Source of the DNA: Ecytonucleospora hepatopenaei
Taxonomy: Eukaryota > Microsporidia > Enterocytozoonidae
Length of the DNA: 64,000 bases
NCBI GenBank assembly: GCA_026692725.1
Contig: JAPMUG010000009.1
Span: 100,698-164,697 of the forward strand
Direction of reading: 5' to 3'
Shown: one piece after another, positions 37,242 to 46,074 of the stretch
How positions within the stretch are numbered: position 1 is the first letter of the stretch
Layout of the letters: each line of letters opens with the position of its first letter
The notes under the pieces: model-generated
Databases searched by the model: none
Told to the model about the DNA's origin: nothing
The model's input: the letters and a program-made list of their open reading frames with translations, nothing else
Program-made: the position numbers and the translations under genes

Positions 37242-37829
37242 TCATCTCCTTTTTGTGTATCCATGGTGCTTGATATTGTGGTATTTAAGTCCATTGTGGT
37301 TTTTGTAAATTTTATTACAGCCAATGCATTTAAATTCCTTCTTTTTCTTTTCTTTTTGTATTTGAACACACTCTACACGGGTGATCAAATTAAAATTGTC
37401 TATTTGTAAATGTCCTATGGAATGTGCGTTATAAAGGTGATAGTCATATCCCTTTTCAGAAAAAAATGCTTTATCACATGAACAGCAGTGGTAAATTACT
37501 CTAAGTTGTTTGTTTTTTTCAAGTTCAGCATAAAAATGATCATTTTCTTCAAAATCGTTTTCAAAACATTCAAAATTTATTTCATTTTTCTTAGTAGCTT
37601 TTTTGTAGTTATGATTTATATCATTATTTATCCATTTAATGTCCTTTGATCCAATGAATGAATAGTATTCAACATTATCTTCAACAGATGTAAATATAGA
37701 ATCAAAAAATTTTTTAAAGGAATATCCAATCCCATTAGACAACAATTTGTCCTGTTGGGCATAAATCCATTTAAGTTCTTTGTATTCATCTCCTTTGGTA
37801 TCTTTAAAGACGCCTAGATGTCGCCGCAT
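37242..37829 (-). CDS. Sfp1/JAZF1-type C2H2 zinc-finger protein
   Basis: A 195-residue protein with two widely spaced C2H2 fingers at the C-terminal end: CCSCDKAFFSEKGYDYHLY ending with AH (about 119-140) and CIGCNKIYKNHNGLKYHNIK ending with HH (about 168-190). The second finger's YKNHNGLKYH core is characteristic of the Sfp1/JAZF1 family. In yeast Sfp1 links nutrients to ribosomal gene expression. The N-terminal 110 residues are helical, without low complexity, and I do not recognise them. It converges with the nuclease gene (13-base gap). AAGCCCCTAAA in the minus orientation (37873-37876) lies about 44 bases upstream. Confidence 0.65.
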   Translation of the reverse strand: MRRHLGVFKDTKGDEYKELKWIYAQQDKLLSNGIGYSFKKFFDSIFTSVEDNVEYYSFIGSKDIKWINNDINHNYKKATKKNEINFECFENDFEENDHFYAELEKNKQLRVIYHCCSCDKAFFSEKGYDYHLYNAHSIGHLQIDNFNLITRVECVQIQKEKKKKEFKCIGCNKIYKNHNGLKYHNIKHHGYTKRR

Positions 37830-38560
37830 GGATCTAATATAAAATAACCTGGAACACTATATAAAAATTTTAGGGGCTTAAAAAAAAATTTAATAATTAG
37901 TTTTTTATTTAAAAACCTTCGTTACATAGTAAACTGTCATAAGAATGGATAATGATTGTTAAAAGGAAAAATAAAAAGATTTTAAAAATAGTCGAAATGA
38001 AATAAAATAACATTAATTAAATGTGCAAAAAATTTTTATGAAAGTTCTATTTAAATGTTTATTAATAGAACTAATACTTTTATATAAAATCACAAGTTTC
38101 TTTTTTTAAATATTTTAAACATTTTAAAATAAAAATTAATAATTAAAAAACTAAAAAATTTTTAAAAACCAAGTAAATTTATTTAAAAACTCTCTTTATA
38201 ATTTTTTATGACATTTTATACTTTAACTTAAAACATAAAAGAAAATTTAAATATCTTTTACTTAAATTATTATAATTTATTATTTTAATAATATTATTTA
38301 TATATTTACATTACATATTTATTATTTAATATTTATTTTATAAAAACATTAAACTATAAAGTTATATCTACACTGTTATATTTTTACTGTGTTTTTATTA
38401 TAAGGGCATTTTGTTTTGTTTACACATCAATTTTAAAATATCTAAAAAAAGAACTGCTTTTTTAATAAAAATAGTATATTTCCATATTAAAACCATATCA
38501 TTTTTATTTGTTTATTATTTGTTTTTTGACGTAAATAAATATTGATTTGATGCCCTTAAC
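37830..38560. other. 730-base divergent spacer
   Basis: A/T-rich region between divergent genes (37829 minus, 38561 plus). It holds a CCCC signal for the left gene (37873-37876) and CCC for the right gene (38553-38555). I see no open frame or RNA gene. Confidence 0.5.
38553..38555 (+). promoter_or_regulatory. CCC-type start-proximal signal
   Basis: TGCCCTTAACATG: CCC five bases before the start codon of the 38561 gene. Confidence 0.5.
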
Positions 38561-39268
38561 ATGCTGTTGTACATTTTACCACCGTTTGTGTTGTCAAAAG
38601 AAACTAAAAATGATGTTGAAATAGCTCATACCCCTGATGATAAAGTTGATTTTGTTAAGCCTGAACACCGAAATAAATTTTCAGGTAAAATCGATAAAAA
38701 GATTTTGGTGCTAAAAGGCGATACAAAAATTAGCATCATTGATTCAATCCAGCTATACACAAAAAAACAAGCTACTACTGATAAAAAGAAAGATGAAAGC
38801 AAGAAAGACGAAAGTAAAGACAAAACTACATCAGATGTAGAAACCACCACTTTGGAAGTAAAAGACGTTGTTGTTGAACCAAAGTATATTATAACAGGCA
38901 AAGAAACATCTGAACAGTTGCTTGAAATTTGTGATGAAAATAAAATTATTATTGAAAAAAAGGCACTGTCAGGTAAAAAGGAAGAGGAAAAGAAAAAGAT
39001 TTTAATTGATAAACTCAATTTTTCAGATATTTCAATTGATTTGCAAAAGTGTGACATTACTGAAAAGACCGACAATATCATCGAATTTATTTTGACTGAC
39101 GATAAAAATAAGCAGTATCTTGCACAGACATGGAATATAACTGTTGACGGAAATGGAGAATTCAAATACCACCAAAACAGACCTGTTTACACAAAGCCAT
39201 GGTTCTGGATTGTCATTGTTCTTGGCGTAGTTTTGTTAAGTATTTTAATTGCTTTATGCTGTAAATAA
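38561..39268 (+). CDS. Type I membrane protein, unknown
   Basis: A 235-residue protein with an N-terminal signal peptide (MLLYILPPFVLSKETKND), a lumenal or extracellular domain of about 190 residues, one membrane segment (PWFWIVIVLGVVLLSILIAL) and a three-residue cytoplasmic tail CCK, whose cysteines could be lipidated. The lumenal part has a Lys/Asp/Glu-rich insert with a repeated KKDESKDK unit near residues 70-90 and only two cysteines. Function is unknown. It is likely a surface or ER-membrane protein. Confidence 0.65.
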   Translation: MLLYILPPFVLSKETKNDVEIAHTPDDKVDFVKPEHRNKFSGKIDKKILVLKGDTKISIIDSIQLYTKKQATTDKKKDESKKDESKDKTTSDVETTTLEVKDVVVEPKYIITGKETSEQLLEICDENKIIIEKKALSGKKEEEKKKILIDKLNFSDISIDLQKCDITEKTDNIIEFILTDDKNKQYLAQTWNITVDGNGEFKYHQNRPVYTKPWFWIVIVLGVVLLSILIALCCK

Positions 39269-39434
39269 ATAAAATTCATGATTATATTGATTTTGTCATT
39301 TGTAATATATAATCAATGTATTTTTTATTTTCAAAAGTAAATGTATCTCTATAAACTAAACTTTAACATATCAATAGATCAATTTTAAAAGAATATTATT
39401 TATTATATGATAAATAATTTATTACAATTTAATT

Positions 39435-40895
39435 TTATTCTTTTAACGTACAATTAATAAATTCCTGAAACTTTTGTTTATTCGCTGGTTTTGATATTTT
39501 TAATAAAAGGTTGCTATACTCCTCCTCATCATACATTTTAACAGCTTCTTCGTATTTTTCATTTTTTACCAAATATTCAAAATAATATCCTTTAAAAAAG
39601 TTATTGGCGCAGTGTTGCTTAATTTCTTCCTCTTCTAATAATGTTATTAAACTTTCAAACACTTTAAATGTTCTTTTTTTGTTAAATAAAAACAGTGTAA
39701 CTTGTTTATTCTTAACTTCTAAAAACATTCTTACAGCTTTTTCTCTTTTTAAAAATTTTACAAGATACTTTTTTACCTCATCAATCTCTAGCAAGTTTTT
39801 ATTGTTTAAATACTCCAGATATAATTTAAGCAAATTATTGTCTGTGTATAAAAAAGTTTCATATTTTATAAAAATTGGTAACGCATTAATTTCCCAACTT
39901 GACTTTATTTCCTCATAAACATGAGATAAATCATCTGTAAACTTCTTTTCTTCATGTTTTTCATCTTTTGAAGCTATGTCTATGATATAACAATCATTCT
40001 CTTTCGAATAGTCAACAATCATACCACCAAAAAACTTTTTTGGGTTGTTTCCAACAATCTTTGCCTTGAACTTCTCTTTTGTCTTTTGTGTGCTAACTAT
40101 AAAAATATTCTCTCCTTCCCCTGTATATTTAAGTAATTTAAAAAATTGAAATTTTTCAAAAACAATGTTGCTTTCTTCAAACAAATAGCTACCCAGTCTA
40201 ATTTCTTTTGTTTTTACACACAGTTCTGTTTTTTCTTTATTTTCATCGGTAAGCAAACACACTCCTTTTATATTTTCATTTTCAACAAAATGTAAACCAT
40301 TAAATGTATTTACGATTTTAACGTTTGCATATTTTACAGGATTGTATACTTCTGCAAATATTACTCCTTTATCACCATGCTCAATTACAACTGCAGAAAC
40401 TTCTTTATCTGCATATTGTTCATTCGTTTGTAGGATAATTTTTCCACTTCCAAATTCTGTCGTAAAAAAAGGTTGTTTATTTTTATAACTTACTTTACCC
40501 TTGCAATACTGTCCAGGAATACATTTTTTCTCCTCGAAACGAGGTACCTCTACTTCTACTCCATTCTCTGTGGAATCAATTATCTTGCAAATATAAAACT
40601 TGTTTTTAATACATTTTTCATATTTTTTACTTTTGATAAGCTTCTTTTTTGAATCAAACCATATAAAACTATCCTCCGTTTCATCTATAATATAAGAATT
40701 TATAATGAATGTTTCATTTGGAAAAATTTTTAATTTTTTTTCTTCATCTAAAACTCCTAAAAGAACGGTATAATCAATACCACTTTCTTTAATAATATTT
40801 AAATCTTCTTCTTCTATCTTATAAGCGTGTTCACCAGATATAAACATGTTTTTAATAACATTTCCATATAAATAAGTAAATTTTTTACCGAACAT
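39435..40895 (-). CDS. Unknown protein, possible Rrp5-like S1/HAT architecture
   Basis: A 486-residue protein. Residues 1-300 are beta-rich, with three or four segments of S1-like character (for example PGQYCKGKVSYKNKQPFF and FKAKIVGNNPKKFFGGMIVD, where a basic strand is followed by a glycine-containing turn). Residues 320-486 are helical, with ALPIFIKYETFLYTDNNLLK and LKREKAVRMFLEVKNKQVTL recalling HAT/TPR half-repeats. S1 repeats followed by HAT repeats occur in the ribosome biogenesis factor Rrp5, which is much longer, so a reduced Rrp5 is conceivable but unproven. CCCC lies two bases before the ATG (GGGG at 40897-40900 on the plus strand). Confidence 0.45.
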   Translation of the reverse strand: MFGKKFTYLYGNVIKNMFISGEHAYKIEEEDLNIIKESGIDYTVLLGVLDEEKKLKIFPNETFIINSYIIDETEDSFIWFDSKKKLIKSKKYEKCIKNKFYICKIIDSTENGVEVEVPRFEEKKCIPGQYCKGKVSYKNKQPFFTTEFGSGKIILQTNEQYADKEVSAVVIEHGDKGVIFAEVYNPVKYANVKIVNTFNGLHFVENENIKGVCLLTDENKEKTELCVKTKEIRLGSYLFEESNIVFEKFQFFKLLKYTGEGENIFIVSTQKTKEKFKAKIVGNNPKKFFGGMIVDYSKENDCYIIDIASKDEKHEEKKFTDDLSHVYEEIKSSWEINALPIFIKYETFLYTDNNLLKLYLEYLNNKNLLEIDEVKKYLVKFLKREKAVRMFLEVKNKQVTLFLFNKKRTFKVFESLITLLEEEEIKQHCANNFFKGYYFEYLVKNEKYEEAVKMYDEEEYSNLLLKISKPANKQKFQEFINCTLKE

Positions 40896-40896
40896 A

Positions 40897-40900
40897 GGGG
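40897..40900 (-). promoter_or_regulatory. CCC-type start-proximal signal
   Basis: AAACCCCTATG on the minus strand: CCCC directly before the start of the 39435-40895 gene. Confidence 0.5.
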
Positions 40901-40939
40901 TTTAGCTTTTTATTTTTAAATTTTCTAAATATGACAAGT

Positions 40940-41638
40940 TTATTTCATTTTATTTTTAAATAACTTTGAAGATTTTTTTACAAAAGATTTAAAGAAGCTG
41001 TTAATTTTATGTTTGATAGTTTTTTGTTTTTCTTTCTGTTTACACATTAAATCATCTTGTTTAAGCAAGTATTCTGTATCTTCACTCGCTTTCTCATTTG
41101 AATCGTTATTCTTTTTCATGTTAAATACTTTTTTAATCTTGTGTTTAATATTGTTTTTTGATTCTTTACCACAATTCTCTTTCTTGGATACACTGTTATC
41201 TATTTTAGTTTTTTCTTTAGAAATATCCTTATTTGTTTTGTTTTTTTCAAAAACCTTAAATTCTGCAGCAACCATTTTCTCTAATTTTTCTAAACTGTTT
41301 TCTTCAACAAAATTCTCTTTATTTTTCTTTGAAAATTTATCCATAGTTTGTTTTAGTTTCTGTTTCAAAGAATTTTTGCTTTTAGTAGATGGTTTTTTGA
41401 TTAATGAGTCGTTTTCATTGTAAATACTTTGATTTTTATCTATTTTATAACTTTTTTGATCAGAAACCAATAGATTCTTTTTATTTAATTTTTTCTTATT
41501 ATAATATGCTAAATCTTCAATAGAAAGGTTTGTCTCCTTAAACGCTTTGTTTTCTTTAGTTAATAAGAAATCTTTTGGAATTTCTTTAAGTTCAGCAACA
41601 TATCTTATTTCTATGCTATTTTTCTTAGGACATGGCAT
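40940..41638 (-). CDS. Lys-rich protein, unknown
   Basis: A 232-residue highly basic protein (Lys, Ser, Asn, Glu) that I do not recognise. The N-terminal 30 residues are more ordered (NSIEIRYVAELKEIPKDFLL). The rest is a repeated Lys-rich helical pattern with K-x-K-I/F-K-K units: KLKQTMDKFSKKNKENF, NIKHKIKKVFNMKKNN, TIKHKINSFFKSFVKK. These three units share (I/L)KxK(I/L)xxxF and may be an internal repeat. There is no signal peptide. A CCC signal (GGG at 41653-41655 in complement) lies 14 bases upstream. Confidence 0.5.
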   Translation of the reverse strand: MPCPKKNSIEIRYVAELKEIPKDFLLTKENKAFKETNLSIEDLAYYNKKKLNKKNLLVSDQKSYKIDKNQSIYNENDSLIKKPSTKSKNSLKQKLKQTMDKFSKKNKENFVEENSLEKLEKMVAAEFKVFEKNKTNKDISKEKTKIDNSVSKKENCGKESKNNIKHKIKKVFNMKKNNDSNEKASEDTEYLLKQDDLMCKQKEKQKTIKHKINSFFKSFVKKSSKLFKNKMK

Positions 41639-41730
41639 AAAGGATACTTAAAGGGACACTTACATATCAATCAATAAAATAACAAATTATTTTAAAGGGA
41701 GTTTAAAGATAAACCTATGGCTCTCCTTAC

Positions 41731-42507
41731 ATGATTTTTAAATTACTTTGTTTTTTTACAAAACTTGTAGTAAATGCTGCAGCGGAATCACCTGAAGCAG
41801 GAGTTGTAAACACAGCATCAGAACAGGCTATTCAAACAGATGAAAACATATTAGAAATCCCACTTTATATGGCAGAAACATCAAATATGGCAAAAATAAA
41901 AAATGCAATATTTCTTGGTGTAACAGCAACAGTAATTTTCATTCCATTTAACTGGTTAAAAAATGTAAAATACAACATGGTTGCTGTATGTGGTCTTATA
42001 ATGGCATTAAATCATTTTGGTGTATATTCAAAAATTATAGAAAGTATGAATTCATTTACACCCGAAAACTGGGGAGTTTTATTTTTAAACACTATTGTTT
42101 TTGTAACAATATCATTACTAAACATGTTTTTTAAAATTATAAGAATAATTACATCTTCATGCGGTGGTGCTTACGTTTTAGGCTATGTCACTTGTCTCTG
42201 CTTAAATATGCTGAATAAAATAACAGTAGCTTGCTTTATGGGGGGATTTGTTGTAATGTATGCAATAATGTATTTTTTACTCAAAAAGTCAAGAAAATTC
42301 TTATTATTTTCAACTCTTGCTGGATGGAATATTTACGCAATTTTAAACATATTTACAAACTGTAGTTTTATTTTAAAAATTTACTCAGACAATAAAAAAG
42401 ATAGATTAAATGGAATTCTGGTTATGGCAGGTGTTATTTTATCAAGTATAATTGTTTATGGTATTATAAGATTAATTTTTCGCAAGAAAAAACAAAATAA
42501 AAAATAA
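41731..42507 (+). CDS. Seven-segment membrane protein, family A
   Basis: A 258-residue polytopic membrane protein. A signal peptide (MIFKLLCFFTKLVVNAAAES) and a short lumenal segment precede about seven hydrophobic helices starting at about residues 57, 84, 110, 138, 160, 188 and 224. After helix 1 comes VIFIPFNWLKNVKYN, then LIMALNHFGVYSKIIES. The sister gene at 42618 has VITPWKKYEKQKRNF and VVLAVSHFSVTDSILQA at the same places. A glycine-tryptophan in helix 6 (STLAGWNIYA) also matches the sister (FTGWILFCF). The C-terminus is basic. No transporter signature is recognised. GGG at 41697-41699 lies upstream. Confidence 0.65.
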   Translation: MIFKLLCFFTKLVVNAAAESPEAGVVNTASEQAIQTDENILEIPLYMAETSNMAKIKNAIFLGVTATVIFIPFNWLKNVKYNMVAVCGLIMALNHFGVYSKIIESMNSFTPENWGVLFLNTIVFVTISLLNMFFKIIRIITSSCGGAYVLGYVTCLCLNMLNKITVACFMGGFVVMYAIMYFLLKKSRKFLLFSTLAGWNIYAILNIFTNCSFILKIYSDNKKDRLNGILVMAGVILSSIIVYGIIRLIFRKKKQNKK

Positions 42508-42617
42508 ACTGTATTTTTAATGTAAGTTATGTTTTATTTCACCCAATATCACAATAAAAACCTTTCAATTGGTCAAAAATCTCCTTTAATATTTAAAAGC
42601 CAGTTTTATTATCCTTT

Positions 42618-43325
42618 ATGTTTTTATTTCTTAATCAAATTTCAGGTTCACAACTTGGTGCATTACATGCAATCCCACCAAATTACATAGCATTTGAAAG
42701 GTGGATGCCAAGAATAATAAATTCTGTCATGTTATTGTTTGTATCAATTCTAGTTATAACACCGTGGAAAAAATATGAAAAACAAAAACGGAATTTTATG
42801 TCCGCATACACAGTTGTATTGGCTGTATCCCATTTTAGCGTAACAGATTCAATATTACAAGCCATTGGAAAAATACTTAGTCCAATTTTATTTTATATAC
42901 TGTTGTATGGTATAATCATGGTTTTAAACATGAACAAAACTTTTTTGAACACAACAAGTTTATTATCCATTGGATATTTATTTGGCTGTCATGTGGCTAT
43001 CTTAATTGGTTTTACAAAAATTTATAGTTTTTTGATAGCAGTTGGAATAGGACTGGCAGTTGCTTTTATATTACGTAAAATAGGAAGAGAAACAACAAAA
43101 GAGTTTTTTATACTTTTTACAGGGTGGATTTTATTTTGTTTTATAGATTGCATTACAGCTAACAAAATACTGGATTTGACAGGTTCACCACGTTGGTTTA
43201 TGACACTTATTCCAAAAGCAATTTTGGTTCTTTTCGACTCAATTGCATTTTTTATAGCCATTCACAGAAAAGAAATCGAGGAAATCCAAGATAATGTAAT
43301 TGAAAAGACAAATGAAAAGATTTAA
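42618..43325 (+). CDS. Seven-segment membrane protein, paralogue of the previous gene
   Basis: A 235-residue polytopic protein with about seven helices and a short leader (MFLFLNQISG). The matches to the 41731 gene lie at equivalent positions: a proline after helix 1 (LVITPWKKY), an HF motif in helix 2 (LAVSHFSVT), NM and a TSLLSIGYLFG helix 4 against AYVLGYVTC, and FTGWILFCFIDC in helix 6. The C-terminus is charged (KEIEEIQDNVIEKTNEK). The two genes lie tandem with a 110-base gap, so local duplication is likely. Function is unknown. Confidence 0.65.
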   Translation: MFLFLNQISGSQLGALHAIPPNYIAFERWMPRIINSVMLLFVSILVITPWKKYEKQKRNFMSAYTVVLAVSHFSVTDSILQAIGKILSPILFYILLYGIIMVLNMNKTFLNTTSLLSIGYLFGCHVAILIGFTKIYSFLIAVGIGLAVAFILRKIGRETTKEFFILFTGWILFCFIDCITANKILDLTGSPRWFMTLIPKAILVLFDSIAFFIAIHRKEIEEIQDNVIEKTNEKI

Positions 43326-43460
43326 AATTTTATTTACCTTTTAAGTTTTATTAAAACACTGTATTTTATATCATTTTATCATTTTCGATTTTATTCTTGT
43401 AGTTTTATACGTAAGAAATTAACATTTACACTGTTTAAATAAAAAAATATTTTAACTCTT

Positions 43461-43742
43461 ATGAATAGAAAAGAACAGTTAAATTTTTTATGTAAATATC
43501 TAAAAGAAAATGATTTTTATTATACAGATGGAATCAAATTTGGTGTAGATTTATTAGTCTATACAGATGTACCAGAAAAAGTACATTCAAAGTATGGCAT
43601 ACTTTTATACAATAAAAATCTAACTTACCAAAATATACTTGCAGTGCAAAGAGTCTGTACAAATACAAACAAAGAATTAGTTATTGCTGATATAAAGAAC
43701 AATAGAGTCAAATTGATAAAAATAGAAAGATTTGTAGTTTAA
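43461..43742 (+). CDS. tRNA-splicing endonuclease subunit, Sen34-like
   Basis: A 93-residue protein that is essentially only the endonuclease catalytic domain. YYTDGIKFGVDLLVYTD carries the family's Tyr and the G-x-K-F-G-x-D-x-L-x-Y core, VHSKYGILL carries the His, and TNKELVIADI carries the Lys, so a complete Tyr/His/Lys triad is present. D-L-L-V-Y followed by a short loop and VHS resembles Sen34 more than Sen2. The N-terminal domain of typical Sen34 is absent, which fits microsporidian reduction. It would cut introns from pre-tRNA together with Sen2. Confidence 0.75.
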   Translation: MNRKEQLNFLCKYLKENDFYYTDGIKFGVDLLVYTDVPEKVHSKYGILLYNKNLTYQNILAVQRVCTNTNKELVIADIKNNRVKLIKIERFVV

Positions 43743-43794
43743 TCTAAAATATTTAGAAAAACAATTATATAAAATTAATTTGTAATACTTTTAT

Positions 43795-44280
43795 TTAACC
43801 TCTTATTCTTATCACCAATTGTATGTCAGAAGGGAAAACTGTAACTCTTTTAGCATGTCTAGCAATTAAATTTGCATATTCAAATACATTTACAATATGG
43901 GCTTCTAACGCTTCTTGAATCATGGAAAATGCATTAGAATTCATTCTAATATGAAAGTTACTTTTTGTATTTACAATGTCTCTTATAAGTTTTTTAACAG
44001 TTTGCTTTGCCACTAAAAATCCAATGTTTTTCTGAAAATATTTTATTTCTTTAAAAACATTTGTGCGTTTTTTATGCTTTGGAGTTATGGATCCCTGAAC
44101 TACCATAGGCTTATTAGAAATGTTACCAGGTTGTTTGATGGTTTTGACAGAAACTTTACCAGACTTGGAAGGCGTTGTGGTTTGCGTATTTATCTTTTTG
44201 TGTGTTTTTCTTTCAGGTGTCTTGTCTATACCACTTACAGTGGATGAATTTTTTCTATTAAATTTATGTGCTTTTACCAT
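43795..44280 (-). CDS. Centromeric histone H3 variant (CENP-A)
   Basis: A 161-residue H3-fold protein. The histone fold spans about residues 78-161: FKEIKYFQKNIGFLVAKQTV, LIRDIVN, then FSMIQEALEAHIVNVFEYAN, LIARHAKRVTVFPSDIQLVI and RIRG at the end. The N-terminal 75 residues are basic, Thr/Ser/Lys-rich, and bear no resemblance to the canonical H3 tail. Replacement of the H3 Ala-Gln and other conserved residues also points to CENP-A. The loop 1 region is not lengthened. It is expected to mark centromeric nucleosomes. It is head-to-head with the 44314 gene (33-base gap). Confidence 0.8.
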   Translation of the reverse strand: MVKAHKFNRKNSSTVSGIDKTPERKTHKKINTQTTTPSKSGKVSVKTIKQPGNISNKPMVVQGSITPKHKKRTNVFKEIKYFQKNIGFLVAKQTVKKLIRDIVNTKSNFHIRMNSNAFSMIQEALEAHIVNVFEYANLIARHAKRVTVFPSDIQLVIRIRG

Positions 44281-44313
44281 TTAAAAAACTATTTTGTTTT
44301 TGGAGGGTTAAAA
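44281..44313. promoter_or_regulatory. 33-base divergent intergenic region with GGG signal
   Basis: The whole space between the divergent CENP-A (minus) and 44314 (plus) genes. GGAGGGTTAAAA precedes the plus-strand ATG, with GGG at 44305-44307. It is one of the shortest divergent spacers in the window. Confidence 0.55.
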
Positions 44314-44634
44314 ATGAGCGAAGCGGATTTATTTGAGATAAGCACTCAACTATTTTTGAAGAGAATGGAAACACTTACTTATTTAAAATATACAGAAGAG
44401 GAACTAGAAAATATGAAAAAAGCACGTTCAGCTGAAGAGATTTCATGCTGCTTAAAAAAGAAGCAATACACGTTGCCTCCAAAAGCTAATAAAAAAGCAG
44501 AGGATGAAATAAAGCATAAGAAGAATAAAAAAGAAAAAAATAAGAAAGTTACAAATAAAAAGGATAAGAGTACTAAAAATAAGGACAAAAAGAAGAAAAT
44601 TACAGCTAAAAAATCTAAAAAAAGTTCTAAATAA
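44314..44634 (+). CDS. Small protein with Lys-rich tail, unknown
   Basis: The ATG at 44314, preceded by GGAGGGTTAAAA, is preferred over the upstream ATG at 44266, which overlaps the CENP-A coding sequence. The protein has 106 residues: an acidic-helical N-terminal 60 residues (SEADLFEISTQLFLKRMETL) and a nearly pure Lys/Asn/Asp tail. I do not recognise it. The sharing of a promoter region with CENP-A suggests a nuclear role, but this is only context. Confidence 0.5.
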   Translation: MSEADLFEISTQLFLKRMETLTYLKYTEEELENMKKARSAEEISCCLKKKQYTLPPKANKKAEDEIKHKKNKKEKNKKVTNKKDKSTKNKDKKKKITAKKSKKSSK

Positions 44635-44675
44635 ATTATCCTTTATTATGTTTTATTTGTCTTTATTCTCCTTTT

Positions 44676-45323
44676 ATGAATTCATTGTGTAAATTGCAGT
44701 ATTTGGATTCTAAATCGTTTCTTATTCAAATAAGGCCTTTTTTGGTAGCACTATTAGAGGACATAAATAATTTGGAAAAGGTTTATTTACCGCTGAAATC
44801 TGCAGGTGTGACATATCGTATATTTTTATCAGCCATAAAAATATACAAAATGATGCTGCGTAAAAGAGACAGTTTTTTAGTTAATTATGAAAATCATAAA
44901 AGCAAGGCAACATTAGAGTTTTATAATTCTAAAAAATACAAATTTATAGATACAAGAATTCCAAAAGGATATAATCACAAAAGTATGTATGAGAAATTTG
45001 AGCAAACATCTAAAGACTATGTTTTGTATGAAAAGAGTGTTATACGTGAAATATACAACTGTGAATTTACATTGCTTATGGGTTGTTTTATAGTTGCCTC
45101 CAAAATGTATAATGACATTTCCTTTACTAATGAGAGCTGGGAACCTGTAACAAAAATATCCTGTCGTCAAATAAATTTGGTTGAGAAAATCATTTTAGAA
45201 GTGCTTGATTATGATTTGTTTTTCGAGGGGGAGAATGTGGTTCAAAATGAGATAAATTTACTATTAAATATTGGTATTAAAAAGAGAAAGGGGATTATAA
45301 AAAGAATGTTTTGTGTCAAATAA
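44676..45323 (+). CDS. PHO80/PCL-type cyclin
   Basis: A 215-residue cyclin. The diagnostic region (about residues 125-185) reads EFTLLMGCFIVASKMYND, then FTNESWEPVTKI, then INLVEKIILEVLDYDLFF. This is the fungal Pho80/Pcl pattern: a helix ending in a KxxxD motif, a tN-xW-xxV-xxI segment, and an lE-xx-fLxxLdf segment. The N-terminal half has the preceding helices (EKVYLPLKSAGVTYRIFL). It would activate a Pho85-like kinase, so roles in nutrient signalling or the cell cycle are likely by family. Confidence 0.75.
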   Translation: MNSLCKLQYLDSKSFLIQIRPFLVALLEDINNLEKVYLPLKSAGVTYRIFLSAIKIYKMMLRKRDSFLVNYENHKSKATLEFYNSKKYKFIDTRIPKGYNHKSMYEKFEQTSKDYVLYEKSVIREIYNCEFTLLMGCFIVASKMYNDISFTNESWEPVTKISCRQINLVEKIILEVLDYDLFFEGENVVQNEINLLLNIGIKKRKGIIKRMFCVK

Positions 45324-45334
45324 ATTATATTTTT

Positions 45335-46021
45335 TTATTTATCAGATAAAAAATACTTGAAACCATTTTCATGTAAAAAATTAAGTAGCTTACATTGTTC
45401 TGTCATTCTTCTGTATAAAAAATTACCTGAACAAAAAATAGCTGTTTCAAAAAGACTTACTAATCCATCATAACAATCAGTATTTATATTTTCATCATTA
45501 GTAAATTCTCTAAACAGATTACTTATTAAAACCAAAACATTGTCATCTATGGTGCTATAATTTGAATCTTCTACTAAATTTTTAAAATAAAATTCTACAG
45601 TATTTTCATATTTGGTGTTGAACAGTTTGTCATCGAATAAAAATAGAGATTTTTTGTTTTTTTCATTTTTATTTTCATCAGAGTTTATTTGATTAGAAAA
45701 TATTTCAATATTGTTAAAATTTTGTTTAATATCATCCTCATTTTCTTTGGATAAATTATCTAAAAAATCATCCATTTGTTTATAACGTTTTAAAACCAAA
45801 TCAATTAATTTAAACCTGTATTTATCACTTCCACAAGGTTTGTATAAAGCACCTTCAAATAATATTTTTAACATTTTTCTTGAAACTAAATTTTTATTTG
45901 TAATTTCATAAATATATTTGTAGTTTATTTGATCTGACAATAATTCATTTAGAACTTCTTTGCAATCAAAAAAATATGTGTAATCACTTGGTTTTTTAAA
46001 TTTATTGTGCTTAATTTGCAT
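45335..46021 (-). CDS. Unknown helical protein
   Basis: A 228-residue protein that I do not recognise. It has no signal peptide, membrane segment or known motif. An Asn/Glu-rich acidic stretch lies near residues 93-130 (SKENEDDIKQNFNNIE). Both ends are ordered: an N-terminal segment with YIYEITNKNLVSRKMLKILF and a C-terminal one with ISNLFREFTNDENINTDC and YRRMTEQCKLLNFLHENG. It is convergent with the cyclin (11-base gap). Confidence 0.5.
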   Translation of the reverse strand: MQIKHNKFKKPSDYTYFFDCKEVLNELLSDQINYKYIYEITNKNLVSRKMLKILFEGALYKPCGSDKYRFKLIDLVLKRYKQMDDFLDNLSKENEDDIKQNFNNIEIFSNQINSDENKNEKNKKSLFLFDDKLFNTKYENTVEFYFKNLVEDSNYSTIDDNVLVLISNLFREFTNDENINTDCYDGLVSLFETAIFCSGNFLYRRMTEQCKLLNFLHENGFKYFLSDK

Positions 46022-46070
46022 AAAATATGGCTAACAAAATTTTAAAAATAAAATCAATGCATAAATAAAA

Positions 46071-46073
46071 CCC
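46071..46073 (+). promoter_or_regulatory. CCC-type start-proximal signal
   Basis: AACCCAATGG: CCC immediately before the 46075 start codon. Confidence 0.5.
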
Positions 46074-46074
46074 A

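Noticed and set aside
44266..44313. N-terminal extension of the 44314 gene
   Set aside because: It overlaps the CENP-A coding sequence and lies upstream of the GGG start signal.
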